This document shows positions 22,476 to 34,382 of a DNA stretch of 64,000 bases, piece by piece. Numbering within the stretch: position 1 is the stretch's first letter; each line of letters begins with the position of its first letter. The notes beneath the pieces are model-generated. The model saw only the letters and a program-made list of their open reading frames with translations, did not search any database and had not been told where the DNA came from. Source of the stretch: Lantana camara (lineage: Eukaryota; Streptophyta; Magnoliopsida; Lamiales; Verbenaceae). The stretch covers positions 95,395,001 to 95,459,000 of the forward strand of contig CM074861.1 in the NCBI GenBank assembly GCA_037501455.1, given 5' to 3'. Both the position numbers and the translations under genes were made by a program.

Positions 22476-24354
22476 TGTGACACCCCGACTCCGCGACCGT
22501 ACAGGTATGGCGTATGTGCGCAATTTAATTTATTTTAATTTCATATTTAATTGTTGCATTTAATTGATTTATATTTTATTATTTGAAATTCTTATATGAA
22601 TTATTTGAATTTATATGAAATAATTGAATTATATGTCAAAATTTGCTCAAGTGATTCATGATATTGATTTTATGAATTTATGATATGTGAATTTAATTCC
22701 CGAACAAGCTAATTTCGTAAATTATGTGATTTATTTGAGTTAAGGACTTAATTGTGTGATTTTAATTAATATTGGACTTAATTGAAAAGTTGAATTGGAC
22801 CTATTTGACACTTTTTAAAAGTTTTGGACTTAATTGAAAATAACCTTTGTAATAAAATTTGACTTATTTTAATTCGTTAAAATTTTTGTTTTATTTTTAT
22901 TTTAATTTATTTGTTATTTCTTGAATTTGAATTTATTTATTAGAATGACATGCTCTTTTGTTGAAATATGATGCGTTCGTGTTTGATTTGGGATCGAAAT
23001 TTCGTGCCTTTTTAATATGTTGGAGTTTTATGAGTCGTGAACTTGAATATGTGCTCGTTACATGTTTTAGGGTTTATTTGTTGGGTTTTCGGGACTCGTT
23101 TTGTTGGGGTAACATAAAGGAGGCTAACATGTACTTAGTGAACCTTGGGTTCCGGGTAGTGTAACTTGAGCTCGGGAATTCGGATTCGAATTCCGTCACC
23201 TCTGTTGAACTTGTTTCGACGATTCAAGTGCAATGGATCAGGCCTTGTAATTTTTTGACCCCATTTGATACCCCGAAATCAGCCCGTAACTTTGTCTCGC
23301 TCTCATATGACCACCTTTCACCATTTTGCACATAAGTCCCTCAATTCTTCACCAATTACCCTCAAACCTGGACCCACATGACCCCAAATCAATACTCTAT
23401 CATCCCTCTCTCCTTCATTTCGTTCCACACAAGACAAGGGAGAGATTTTCAGCTCTTTTTGGAGAACAAGAACAAATCCCGTCACTATTCACCAAGTTGA
23501 GATTTTGAGCTCCAAATCTCATTTTTCCTCCATCATCTTCAAGGGGTAAGCTTATATTTGATATGTACATGCTTAAGTGATCATTTGCATCTAAGAAATT
23601 CAGAATTTGATCCACTTTTGATTGAGTTTTTGATCCTTGAAGTGAATAGTTAGGTTTTATTACCATTTTTGAATTCCATCTCTTTCGTTGGTGTTTCTCT
23701 TGAATTGAGGCTATAAATTTGATCTCTTATGCTTCATTTATTTTTGATTGTACCTGACTTTGATGGTAGTTGAGTTATATGAGAGTTACCATTAATATAC
23801 TTGGGTTTTTGTTGAGATATATGCATGAATTGGTGCTATTTCTTTACCGTTGCTGCTGCTGCTTGTTTCCAGCTGATTTAATGAAATTGTTGTGCTGATT
23901 TGCTTCTATTTTTGCTGCCTTACTATGCCTTGATGCTGTGGTTGAGGAGTGTTGTGAGTTTCAGGGCTGAACAGAGCTGTTTTTCTTCTCCTTCGCGGCT
24001 GGAACTGTCTCCCCGGCCCGGGAGATTTTCTTCAAGAAAAGTACCCGGCCGGGTACGTTATGCAGAATGTTTCTGCATCAGCTGTACCCGGGAGGGTAAT
24101 TTTATAAAGAAAATCTCCCGTGGGCGGGGAGATGAATCTGCATCAGACATGTTTGATTTTTGTTTCCTAACTTTGCATGGGTGCTAGCATAGTGTTGATG
24201 CATGGATGGCCTTCTTGCATGGGTTGTACGTAGGAATGCATGTTTTGTTTATTTGTGGACTTTGCACGAACACTAAATGGATTGATGAATTGAAACATTG
24301 CAGGAATCTCACTTATTTTGTTTGTTCCTTAAGTGTATTTTATGGCTACCATAC

Positions 24355-24392
<38 letters not shown>

Positions 24393-25998
24393 GCCATTTA
24401 AAATTTAAATGATTTAATTTGATATTCTAATTTAAATGTGATCCTATGATTTTATATGAATTCTTACGTATGAAATGTGTAATATAAATTTGATTTTATG
24501 ATTTAAATTATTTGTTATATTTTAGGAAATACGTTTATGAATTTATTTGATATGTTTTATACGAGCTATGAATTTAAATGACCTAAATGACGCATTCTTG
24601 CATTTCATATGCATTCATTTCATAAATATGCATTTCCGAGCGTCTAAGTGGTACATATTTAAGTTTAAGTCTCGGGTCTTGCGTTCTTTTGTTTCAGAGC
24701 CTCTTCAAGAAGTTAAAGAGCCCGAGGTTTAGGTGCCCGGTTGCTTCTTTTGTTCGGTTTTCTCTCCGCTTCTACTTCAAGGTGACGGATAGGATCTTTT
24801 CTTGTAGATAAGCGACCTATGGCCTTTATGTTATTGATTTCCTATCCCGCATGTGACTATATATGTATTATAAGGTTAAATACGAATGCTTATGATATGT
24901 TTATGACTTTATGAATCCCCTTTACGAATTCATGAAAATGGTATAAGTATGAGCGTATATGAGCTTATGATTTTGAATCCCTTGTACGTTTCCTTTATGA
25001 TTCCGCGAGATGTGCCCTGAAAGATGGGTTGTTGGTATGTTTCTTATGAATCCGGGCCCAGGGATTGTGGGTAAGGATCCCCAGTATGGCAAGGGCCGTC
25101 GGGTTAAGCCTGTGCACATCCCATTTGAGGTGGTGGCGTGCGACTCTTGGAGGTTGAGAAGGCGCTATTACCTTGAGCCCTCGGTGAATAACCGGGGAAG
25201 GCATATCGTGGGTTAGCTACTCCGTATGTATATAGAATCCATATGGGTGGAGAGGGTTTGATTCCCGATCACCAAGGCGTTGAGGAGTTATGAATTTATG
25301 AATTCGTATGTATTTATGATTTGTATGAGGAGTTGAGGAGGTCCGTACTCGCCGGACGTTTATGTTTCCTTTATGCTTTGGTGGTTGTGAAACGAGTTAG
25401 GATTTTCCTTTGTACTATATGTATGTTTTAAAAATGATTTGGTATGTAAAACCCTAGCTCGGTTCATGATCGACCCCTTTTGATTTTATGCTATGCTCTA
25501 TATGTATTTATGGTGCGGGTGTGCATTAGCCCCCCTCACTCAGTCGAGTTTTGACTGACCCCTTCCTTTTACCCCTTTAGTTGCAGGTTTCTCGAGCTAG
25601 GCGGGGAAGTGCGTCGGTCGTGTCGTGCTTTCGAGTTTAGGTCGAGTCGGCATATTTACCTGTTGCATTTTGAGTACTTTTGTGAATTGTATTCGAATTC
25701 TAATTATGTCTTGTGGATATTATGAACTTTTGATGTTTATACTTGACCTATTTTTGGGCCGTCAAGCCGTTGTATATGATGTATATGTTAGTATAGAGCT
25801 CCTTTGCGATCCTTATGTTGTTGCTTCCGCATTTTTATCTGTTTGTTTTGCGCGCTCTGTTTGAGTTCTAGCCCCGCTTAGCCTAGTGTGTGAGTGTAGG
25901 TTCCTGTTCGCTTAGACTTGGGCTCATGTATGGAAATCCATTTCATATGTGGGTTTGGGTTTAGGTGCGGGGGATGTGGTGGCCCACCGTTCCGAGCG
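22476..25998 (+). repeat. 3' LTR of the chromovirus, 3' end damaged
   Basis: It is collinear with 14339-17822 with scattered substitutions. The (TA)n tract is longer (about 24360-24388) and a few small insertions occur, such as atggccttcttgc near 24206. The palindrome cluster recurs at 24009-24131. The LTR ends ccgttccgagcg instead of ccgttccgggcgctaca, so the final five bases are missing and the sequence passes directly into Tat-type DNA. Confidence 0.9.
24009..24131 (+). promoter_or_regulatory. A-B-B'-A' palindrome cluster in the 3' LTR
   Basis: This is the same 123-bp arrangement as 15871-15993. The first word is now ctccccggcccgggag, while gtacccggccgggtac is unchanged. The hairpin atgcagaa-tgt-ttctgcat is retained. 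Confidence 0.72.
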
Positions 25999-26718
25999 TC
26001 TTTGTATATATGTTACCTTCTTTCAATTGTGAGCTTGACGATTTTTACATTATTTAATATTTTTAAGATAAATTAATTAAAATAATTGTATATAATATTA
26101 TAGATAATCGACTATTTTGGCAACTGATCGAGCCAAAATATTGATCTGAGAAGCTTGGCCTTCTCTTGGGTTGACTACTTAAAATTTGTAGAGGAGAATC
26201 CAAGCAGCTGGCTCGAGATCGATGTCCTATGATGAGAAAGAAAACGTGAGCTAATAGCCTTGCTCGGGACTGGAGGGGGGTTGCCCAGGTTAGCACTCTG
26301 ACGCTCAAGTTAGAGATTGAATGACTTAAAGATCTAATATGAAAGCGTAAATATGGGTAGGTGGGACTTGTTACCTGAGTCATAAATGCAGGTATTTATA
26401 ATGGGTAAAAGTAATGATGAACACGAGCGACGTGTGGGCACCTCAAGCGGACAACTGTCCTACTAAAGAGGAGCATTTAATGCACGGTCGGCCACTTCCT
26501 TATAAACCGCTAGTGGCCACGTGGCTTATAAGGTCTAGAGGAGGTCGAGTTGCATGTTCGAGCTGGAAGCGTCGGCGGGTTCGGTAGAAGATGATAAGGG
26601 TAAGAGAGACGGGGTAAATCGTTCGACCTATGGATCGGAAATATAGGTCGACCAAGGTCTTGTGACACGTGGTGAATGATTATTGGTCCAATTGGCAAGA
26701 TGGGTCCGTACCACATCA
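25999..26718 (-). repeat. probable LTR of a Tat-lineage element
   Basis: On the minus strand a TATA box, TATAAATAC, lies at 26400-26392, followed by sequence typical of an LTR R/U5 region. A G-rich tract (minus TTGGGGGGCTTA, about 26718-26730) could be the PPT just upstream, putting the LTR start at TGATGTGG. The left end abuts the damaged chromovirus LTR. No second copy of this LTR is in the window, so the call rests on position next to Tat coding remains and on promoter-like content. Confidence 0.5.
26392..26400 (-). promoter_or_regulatory. TATA box of the Tat-type LTR (minus strand)
   Basis: The plus strand reads gtatttata, so the minus strand reads TATAAATAC. It is roughly 320 bp into the presumed LTR. 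It would drive minus-strand transcription leftwards. Confidence 0.5.
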
Positions 26719-26839
26719 TAAGCCCCCCAAAACGTCGGTAGTTACGGTTGACGTGGTGGTGATATTTCATCTCGTGATGTGGGACCTATCGCAATCATTG
26801 AGTCATTTCATCTTCTCGATTCCCGCCAGTATTCACCCT

Positions 26840-26848
26840 TATAAATAG
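26840..26848 (+). promoter_or_regulatory. TATA box of the plus-strand antisense gene
   Basis: The sequence tataaatag in the context cacccttataaataggtgcttc is a near-ideal plant TATA box. About 290 bp downstream is the first ATG of the open frame at 27132. It points opposite to the Tat element that surrounds it. Confidence 0.6.
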
Positions 26849-26869
26849 GTGCTTCTATAAATTCATTTT

Positions 26870-29640
26870 ACCATCTCATAAAACTTTAGAGAGCTTTTCG
26901 AGCGATTTAGAATCTGAGCATCGAGCACAGAGTCTGCGAAGAAGAGTAGACTTCTCAAATCTCATCACCCTTCGAATACTCAGGTACTGACATTGACTCA
27001 AGCTTTTTCCAAATTATCTTTTTCCTTCTTTTCTTCTTGTGGTTTCAAGAGAGAGATTTTCTCCACTTAAACTCGAAGACGCTCTCTCTTGGTTTGGTCA
27101 AGCAATAAGTCCTTCCAAACAGACTTCTCAAATGGGATTATTCTTATCGAAGGATATAAGATCAAGAAATCCTCAGGAGGCCGATGAAGAGGTTGATATA
27201 ACGGAGGTATCGGACCCAGGCCCTAAACTAGAATTGGAAAAGGTTATCACACCTCGGGAAAAGGGGGAGGAGCCGTCAACCTCAGGTCGAATGAAGGAAG
27301 AAGAGAAAGAAGAAGATGAAGAGGAGAATATTGAGTCAGAGGAGATTTTGGTCAAGGACCCTCAAGCTATCCCTTGCACAATTTCCTTGGGGAAGGTGAG
27401 AGATATCGAGGATATAGTTTTTGGAGATATCCCCGAGTTTGGGGGTTACAAGGTCATCCACTCGATTCCATGAGATCGAATGATGAACCCACCAAAAAAA
27501 TGCATAGCTCTTAACTTACTAGCAGTGAAGAATGGTTTTTGTATCCCTATTATGAGGGATATGCATGCTTGAGTTTTTGAACGAGCTAAAAATAAGCCTT
27601 TTGTAGTTGACGCCCAACTCTTACGGATGGTCAACGACTTCAGAGCCTTGTAAAGATGCCTCGAGATTACTGTTGATATCCATTATTTGTCTGAGGTGTT
27701 CCAGGCATCGGTAACTTCCAAGACCTCTACCCCGGGACCGGAATATGTGCAATTACATTCAGAAACTAATTTTTGGTTCGTTAGGTCTCCGACTTCTTTG
27801 AACGGTACGGGGTGGAAGGAAAGGTTTATGTATGTGGGTGTGAGAAGGGTTGGCCTGGGCTTAAATATTGATGTTAGAGTTTGAATCCAAAGGCTTCACT
27901 CCCAAGGTGTCCTCTCGGATGGCCCAATACTCTGATGCCTTGATTAAGGGACTTGGGGCCCCTTGAGTTGCAGAATTTGATCGACCCACAAGTGTTGATC
28001 GAGTTGGGTCGGGCTCCTGGCGTAAGAAAAAGTTTCGATCCGGGTATCGGGCGATGTCCCTCGAAGCCAAATATAATTTGTTTGAATATTCTTACTTATT
28101 GGAAGTCACCACAATTGTTTGAATCATTTATTTCTTTTTCCGCATAGGGACCCCTAATGGCTGCCTCACTAGCTACTCGACGAAAGGAGATGGAAGAGCT
28201 GAAAAAGGTTATCGAGTAGTAGAACTTGCCTCTACCTACCGAGTAGGAGTTCGAGGTTTTGAGAAAGGCCGTCTATGAAGTTGTTCCTATTGTCCTCGAG
28301 AAGTGGATGCCCGATGCTCCCCAGAAGAGGGGAATGGCTGAAGGATCAAACGTGAAAGGTGAAGCGCCCCAGTCAAAGAAGCATAAAACGGGGCACTAAC
28401 ACTCTTCCAAGTCTAGGGTCGAAAGCTCTGTATCAAAGCACAAGGAGCGCGAAAAACTCCAATTGCTAATATCCAAGTAAGTGATCTATCGAGGCCCCCT
28501 AGGCTGGCTCGAGAAGCCATTGTTCCAAAGAATGTGGCGAGCACCTTAGCAGGTGCTTGGATACCTCCTCCACCTAGCAAACATTCGATCGAGGCCGAGT
28601 CTTGGAAGCCCAATGAGAATGACATCAAGGCCTTCTTCGATTACCCTCCAATCGAAGAGCCCCACTTTCTTTACAAGCTAGAAAACCTTAACGATAAGGG
28701 CGAGCCAAGGCGATTCGAATCAGCTCCATGAGAACGGGGCTATAGGAGCTCTGTACAGCTCGATACAGACTGAGGTCGATCATTGGGAAAGATGGAACTA
28801 TTTCGATGCTGAGGTCGAAGCTCAGGGTATCGAAAAGGGGATCTCGGTAAGTAAAATGTTGATTTCATTTCGAGCATTGGCTTAAGATGTTGTTAACATA
28901 AGCTTCCCCTGCAGTGGTTTGAAGACTTCTTCCACATAGCTTGGAGAAGTTACGTGCACCGCCAGACCCGAATCAACCTCGAGAAGGTGGTCGAATGGAT
29001 AACAATGGAGCTTGGAGAGAAGGATAAAGAGTTGAATGCGGCTGAAAAAGGGAAGGCTAAGCTTGATAAGAATCTGCAAGTGGCTGTCAAGAATCTTTTG
29101 AAAGTAGAGAAGAGCCTACAAACAACAAAGGCGAGGGTAGCTCGATTGGTGTAGGAAGAAACTGATGCAAGGCATCGGGGCCAGATCAAAGGTGAGAGAA
29201 AAGGAGCCTAGGTGGCCATTTGAAGGTGCGTCAGAGGGCTTAAATAAGTTGCCGAAGTATCCGAAAGGTATGGAGCTTACAAATTCATAAAATCCAAGGC
29301 ATTCCAAAAGGCCTGCTTGATAATAAGCCTCAAAGATATCGAGGAAGGACTCAACCTTTGTCTGGCCCAAGTACAGGCTGCTGACTATCTCCGAAAGACT
29401 ACGATCGAGAAAAAGTAGGGATACTTCAAGAAGACCCTCGACCGCAATATCCACAAGCTCAACCTGCCTCTCCGGATATCGACTGGACTAAAGTCGAGGA
29501 TGGGTTAGCAGTCTACCTGGCTCGAACCATGTATCCGAGAGCTCCTAAAAAAGTCAAGAGAATGCCCCTTGAGTACGATATTGATGACGTGTTCAACCCC
29601 AAAGAAGTTTGCCCTGAATTTTTGGAATAGAAGGGTCTGT
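26870..29640 (+). pseudogene. antisense gene of a Tat element, putative-gypsy-type-transposon-like, decayed
   Basis: The first ATG is at 27132 and opens a 113-codon acidic frame (MGLFLSKDIRS, a glutamate-rich tract, ending IPEFGGYKVIHSIP). The same frame then continues through stops at about 27474, 27570 and 27650: NPPKKCIALNL, FVVDAQLLRMV, YLSEVFQASV, WFVRSPTSLNGTGWKERFMYVG. This layout recalls the plant Transposase_28 / putative gypsy-type transposon family (PF04195), known from antisense ORFs of Tat-lineage elements such as Grande. Likely introns end at 28147 (tttttccgcatag) and span 28849-28914 (gtaagt to ctgcag). 28954-29154 encodes a heptad-rich, probably coiled-coil segment. A later open piece ends near 29629. 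Function is unknown, and the family match is by eye. Confidence 0.55.
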
Positions 29641-30372
29641 GCCTATCGATAAGGGACTAATGAAGGACTCGAATATTAAGCCAGGACAACGTGCCAGCCC
29701 TATCCCTGTGTTTTTGAAGAATGATGAATGTGAACCAACCTTTTAAAAGTCGACTGTTGGGGTCGATTCTTCGTATTATTTTTTGGAGATCGACTGTTGG
29801 GGTCGACCTCAGTAGTTGTTGGCTCGTAACCCAATTGTAAAATAGGTAAGGGTTCGTGTATGATATGCTCCCATCGGGAAAATCCAAAAGTTTGCTTCTT
29901 CAAGTAGTAGTTTAGATTTCTATTTAGCCTAAGTGTTTGCTTGAATTTTGTAATTGTTTTTCACTTCAAATGATTGATGAAAGTTTTATTTCGATTTTAT
30001 CACGACGAATATGTGGTTTGAGTTTTTTAGTTTTTCCAAGTTCATATATAGATCGAGAATTTCTAAGTGATCAAAGAGGTTGTAGTGTGCCTTGACCCAC
30101 CCTTTGATGTATGATAGAATATCGATAAAAGAACTTCAAGTAATTAAAAAGCAAGATATAATAATAAGATATGAAATAAATTTCACTTCATGAAGCAAAA
30201 AGTACAAAATCGAGAAAATAATTTATAAGTAGAACTTCTTAAGATTGTGCGTATTCCAAGATCAAAAAAGAGGACGCCCATCGAGATCCCCGAGTCTGCA
30301 TGATCACTTCTTTCCAATTTTTGAGATGCGGTAAGGGCCTTTCCAGTTTTCATCAAGCTTTCCTACGTGCTT
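29641..30372. other. non-coding stretch between the antisense gene and the Tat integrase
   Basis: It contains a short near-duplicate, gactgttggggtcga (about 29751 and 29790), and AT-rich sequence, with no recognisable protein. It would be the shared 3' region of the plus-strand gene and the minus-strand element. Confidence 0.5.
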
Positions 30373-30600
30373 TCAAATATCGACCTTTTTCAGCACAAGG
30401 TCCCCGGTTTGAAAGGCACGCGGTTTGACATGTTTGTTGTAAGCATGTGAAGTAGAGGCTCGATACTGTTGCATCCTATGGTGCCCCTGGTCTCTCGTTT
30501 CTTCAATAGCATCGTGATCAAAGGCTCGATTCTTGGAGTTTTTCTCTATTTGATAATGCACAACTCGAGGAGATTGACATTTAACTTCAACAAAATTTAA
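30373..30600 (-). pseudogene. Tat-lineage integrase, C-terminal remnant
   Basis: Minus-strand residues SPRVVHYQIEKNSKNRAF, DAIEETRDQGHHRMQQYR, NKHVKPRAFQTGDLVLKKV match the conserved segment after the integrase core of Tat elements, including the GDLVL(R/K)KV motif. The catalytic core that should lie upstream (to the right) is absent; LTR sequence begins at about 30600. It ends with a stop near 30370 after KVDI. Confidence 0.8.
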
Positions 30601-33549
30601 ATCACAAGTGCGGAAGTAATAGGATCCAAACAAGCAGATATACATATACGCAATATATAAGTATCATTTAAAACAATTATACATATGCAGCAACTTGGCC
30701 AAATTAAATCATGCTACATGCTTTCCATAAAGTGTCATAGCATATACATAGATTCCAATGCTCAAAATACATAATAACTAAAAGAAAAGCATGAGACTTG
30801 AACACACGACCCCAAAGACTAGAAAGATAGACCGTCGCCTAGCACGAACCACTCCTGCACCTGCAACTCAAGAAACAAGGCGGACAAAAAAGAGAAACAA
30901 CGAGGGTCAGTCCTAAAGACTGGTGAGGGGGATAACACACACACCCATATACATATAGAGCAAAGCACGTATCAAGAGCATAAATAATCCGTGAACAGGG
31001 GATAGGTTTTGCACACCAAATCTTTTCTCGTGACAATAGACATGTATATTAAAAGAAGTTAAAGGCCAAAGGACAAAATAACCAATTTTAATTAATTAGG
31101 AAATCCATTCCCATTTCATAGATTCTAGATAAGACGAGACAAGATATACTAACTCGGCGAGTATGAGTTTCTCCATGTCAAGACAAGTGTAAATCAAGCA
31201 AGCTCAAAACGAAACAATCCCACCTCAAGTTCGGTGATGGAAGGGTGGATCCTACCCTTAACCATCCAAGCAAGCAAGCAGAACATGAGTTTCGCGACAC
31301 TCACGCCTGGCGGACCCCATCCCCCACCAACTTCCTAGTGGGTTCCGATACATCCTATAAGTGGAGATCATGAACGAGAGGTTTTTTCGACCACCCCTTG
31401 GTCGACCCGGATGCTCGGTCCAACAACCTCCGGGGCCCATCAAGTACAAGTTCAAGGGACCTATCTTTCAAGGTCAATCTCGCTACAAGTTCAAAACGTA
31501 CTGAAAAGCTTTCAAAACAAAGAAAAACATAGCGTATATACATATAAAAACATTTTTCACAAGCAGGACAAGTTCTCAAAATATATATCATGCACGTATC
31601 TATCATATAGTATATAATTTCTCATGCAGGCTTCAAAACACATAGGGCTTTAGGTCAATATACTAAAAGAAACAAAATCTCACCTTCGAGATGTAACGGA
31701 GACAAAAGAAGCAACGCATGCCTAGGAGACAACCTCATCACCCTCGAGATGAACTCTGAGCAAAACAAGTAACAAGGGGTAACTTAGACTCAATATGAAC
31801 CAATTAGATGCTCGGCGGATGCATGTGTAAACAAGTGATGTAAATGAAGCAACAAGAGATAACATATTCAAGCGTTCATGTTCATACAAGAATACAAGGG
31901 TCGAAATTACAAGAATGAGACAAGAATCAATGCATAACATGTCGCATAAATATCATATATATCAAACCGTATCATAATTCATGCATAGGCAGGCTTAGAA
32001 CGCATAAAGAATGCAACAAATACAAGAAGGTGTCACACATAGCACTCAAACATAGCGTAATTACGATCACATTTACACTTAGCAAATGAAGCCAAAAAAT
32101 CAAAATAAACATCTAAACACATACTATGACATGTTAACAACAAGTTGGAATCATAATCAGGGCGGGGAAAAAGCAACGAAAAGCAACAAAATGACGAAAG
32201 AAACTTCCCGACCGCTGCCCCTCTAAGTGACACGGCCGTGTTAAAAAAACATTAACCATGTCCGAATTTTCAAAAATCAGAAACATGAAGTTGAGAGCTC
32301 AACAAGGCTGTGTCCAAAATCTCAGCTTCGTCTTCTCCAGAAAAAAGAAACACAGTAGTGGGTTTTTTTGCGAAGCAAAGAAGTAGGGCAACGAACAGTA
32401 GTAGTTAAGGAGTTCTTAGGCCCGAAATTAACACATAAACATGCATAAAACACAACAAATCAACACACGAAACACATACATAAGCCGGTAAGCTACAAAT
32501 CCAATAAACATTCATAAAAGCTTCAAAAAGCTTAAAGATTCATCAATGGTGGAGCTTTAAGTTCGACATACACATCAAATCCAAGGAAAAAAAACGGATC
32601 AAGGATATATCAAGGAGCACATAACACTTCTCAGATCAAGAAACGGGGCAAGATCGAATAAGATATTCACAAATCTTCACAAACCCATAACTATTCACAC
32701 ATAAGTCCATACCATGCTCAACTCATGGTCAAAATGGAAGATTCAAGGATTAAAAATTGTATCAAGATGTGTACAACAAGAATATATGCTTACCTCTTCA
32801 ATTCAGTGAAGAACGGAGGTCCAACGAGCTCAAATTCGGCTTGAGGTATATAGTGTCGAGCCTCTCCTCTTCTTCTTCCTTTTTTAGCTCTCTCTCGGTC
32901 CTTGTGTAAGAGGGGTCCAATATGTGAGGGTAAGAGCGGGTAGCTAGGAGAGTTAGGGAGATATAGGTTCAAGAAATGTTATTATAAGTACAGTGAAAGG
33001 TTGCGAATCTGCGCGTGAGGCTCTGTTTGGGTAAGTTTTGGAGGCTCACGGGCCTAGTAAAATACAAGGCTAGGTTTTTTAGTTCCCAAATTTTGTTTTG
33101 AGTCTAGCGCCGCTTCTGAAATTCGAATTCGAATTTACGAGCTCAAGTTACGGCTTTCGGAACCCATGGTGTACTAAAACGAGTTAGGCCCTCGAGTCCC
33201 TTAACAAACAAAATAGTTTAAGAACCGTAACAAAAGAACTTAAAAGTAAGAAACAAGTATATACGTATATCCATAAATCACATAATTCATGTACGGCAAG
33301 TTGGCACATAAATCAGAATCACATACGGGCATAAACGGGTCAAGGTACAAGGATAACGACCAAAAACGTATTAAAATTCATATTCAAAAAAAAAAAAAAA
33401 AAAAAAAAAGTATAACAATTAATTCATATAATCCAAATAATCACATAATCAATACATTAAACATATAATCACGTAATTAAATAAATTAAAAATGTACGCT
33501 TAGCACTCTTGAAATGGTGTACCTGTAGCCGAAGAGTCGGAGAGTTACA
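30600..33549 (-). mobile_element. Tekay-type LTR (solo or truncated), minus strand
   Basis: The right end is a clean LTR start: the minus strand reads TGTAACTCTCCGACTCTTCGG, parallel to TGTGACACCCCGACTCCGCG of the chromovirus. Inside, in the right order, are a block like the chromovirus segment at about 15000-15060 (here near 33100-33230) and a U5-like stretch near 30820-30950 (minus GACTGACCC..., GTTGCAGG, GTGCTAGGCGA). The left end is uncertain and was placed where integrase homology stops. A degenerate palindrome word, acacggccgtgt, lies at about 32230. An A-tract is at 33387-33408. Confidence 0.7.
33387..33408 (+). repeat. poly(A) tract
   Basis: A run of about 22 A residues sits inside the Tekay-type LTR. 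It could be simple-sequence expansion; no SINE or retrogene body precedes it. Confidence 0.8.
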
Positions 33550-33883
33550 TATGACACCACCAGTTGGAAATATGTAATAGCTTGAGCTTCTTGATGTTGT
33601 GCATTCTTGAGATCTTTAATCTGACTATCAGAGCCTCATGTTCTGCTTCATTGTTGGTGGAGGAAAAGTCGTGTGAGATGGCGAATTCGAGTTCGTCTCC
33701 TTTAGGGTTGTGGAGGGATATTCCTACTCTCCCCCGTAGAAGTCGAAGAGCCAATTATGATAAGTATGTCCATGTGGTATCTTGTTGATTGACCTGGTTG
33801 GGTAGGTCTTGCTCGACTAGGAAGTCGGCTAGGATTTGGGCGTGATATGTAACCCAGGGCCAATACGTAATATCGAACTGACT
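33550..33883 (-). pseudogene. Tat-lineage RNase H / additional RNase H fragment
   Basis: Reading minus from 33883, a segment with FDITYWPWVTYHAQILADFLVEQ-like residues is the end of the ordinary RNase H and its linker. After a stop, VGISLHNPKGDELEFAISHDF and STNNEAEHEALIVRL follow, which is the start of the second, archaeal-type RNase H typical of Tat elements. The fragment is truncated on both sides by LTRs (33549 and 33884). With the integrase tail at 30373-30600 it marks one minus-strand Tat element. Confidence 0.78.
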
Positions 33884-34382
33884 TGTAATACCCCGATTTT
33901 TTAGTTATACAAGTATGACGTATGTGTTTACCAATATGCGCAATTAATTACTTATATATATAAAATTATTTATTAACTCTTTTATTAGATGTTATTATTT
34001 GAATATTTGAATATGAATTCTTGAAATGTTTACGCATATACGATTGAGCTTGCGTGTCATCTCTACTCGAATTGAATCCGTTTTTTATGAAAACTTGATA
34101 TGAGTGAAATATGTGCCTTATGATCATGTTTATATGCTCGTAGCAAGATTTTATTCTTGTATGTTTGAGTTTTGGGTTCATTTATGTGGTCGGAACCGAA
34201 AAGGTGCTAAAGAGCATTTAGGGCGCCTTGGGTTCTGGGCACCGTAACATGAGCTCGGGAATTCGGATTTGAGTTCCGTCACCTCCATTGGACTTGTATC
34301 AATGATTCGGATCCGATGGAACAAACTTCATTTTTTTCTAAGGCCATTTGGATCCCCAAATTTCAACCGAAATGAGCCCCTC
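33884..34382 (+). mobile_element. Tekay-type LTR, 5' part, plus strand
   Basis: It starts TGTAATACCCCGATTTTTTAG and contains gcgccttgggttctgggcac and gagctcgggaattcggattt, matching chromovirus LTR positions about 15000-15050. At 34382 it is interrupted by the LARD and appears to resume at 43816. No coding sequence occurs. Confidence 0.78.

Larger units (their letters stand above)
14339..25998 (+). mobile_element. Ty3/Gypsy chromovirus, Tekay-like, near full length but dead
   Basis: Long direct LTRs (14339-17822 and 22476-25998) flank PBS, gag, protease, RT, RNase H, integrase with chromodomain, and a PPT, in Gypsy order on the plus strand. The C-terminal chromodomain and 3.5 kb LTRs point to the Tekay (Del) clade. 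The two LTRs differ at scattered sites and in a (TA)n length, suggesting a fairly young insertion, yet the coding part has several frameshifts and stops. The 3' LTR lacks its last bases (ctaca), and no target duplication is seen (aaaca on the left, tcttt on the right). Confidence 0.93.

Noticed and set aside
26870..29640. A host single-copy gene with introns
   Set aside because: It lies inside Tat remains in the place known for antisense ORFs, has several in-frame stops, and resembles a transposon-associated family.
33387..33408. Poly(A) tail of a retrogene or SINE
   Set aside because: The sequence before it is ordinary LTR, and no duplication flanks the tract.
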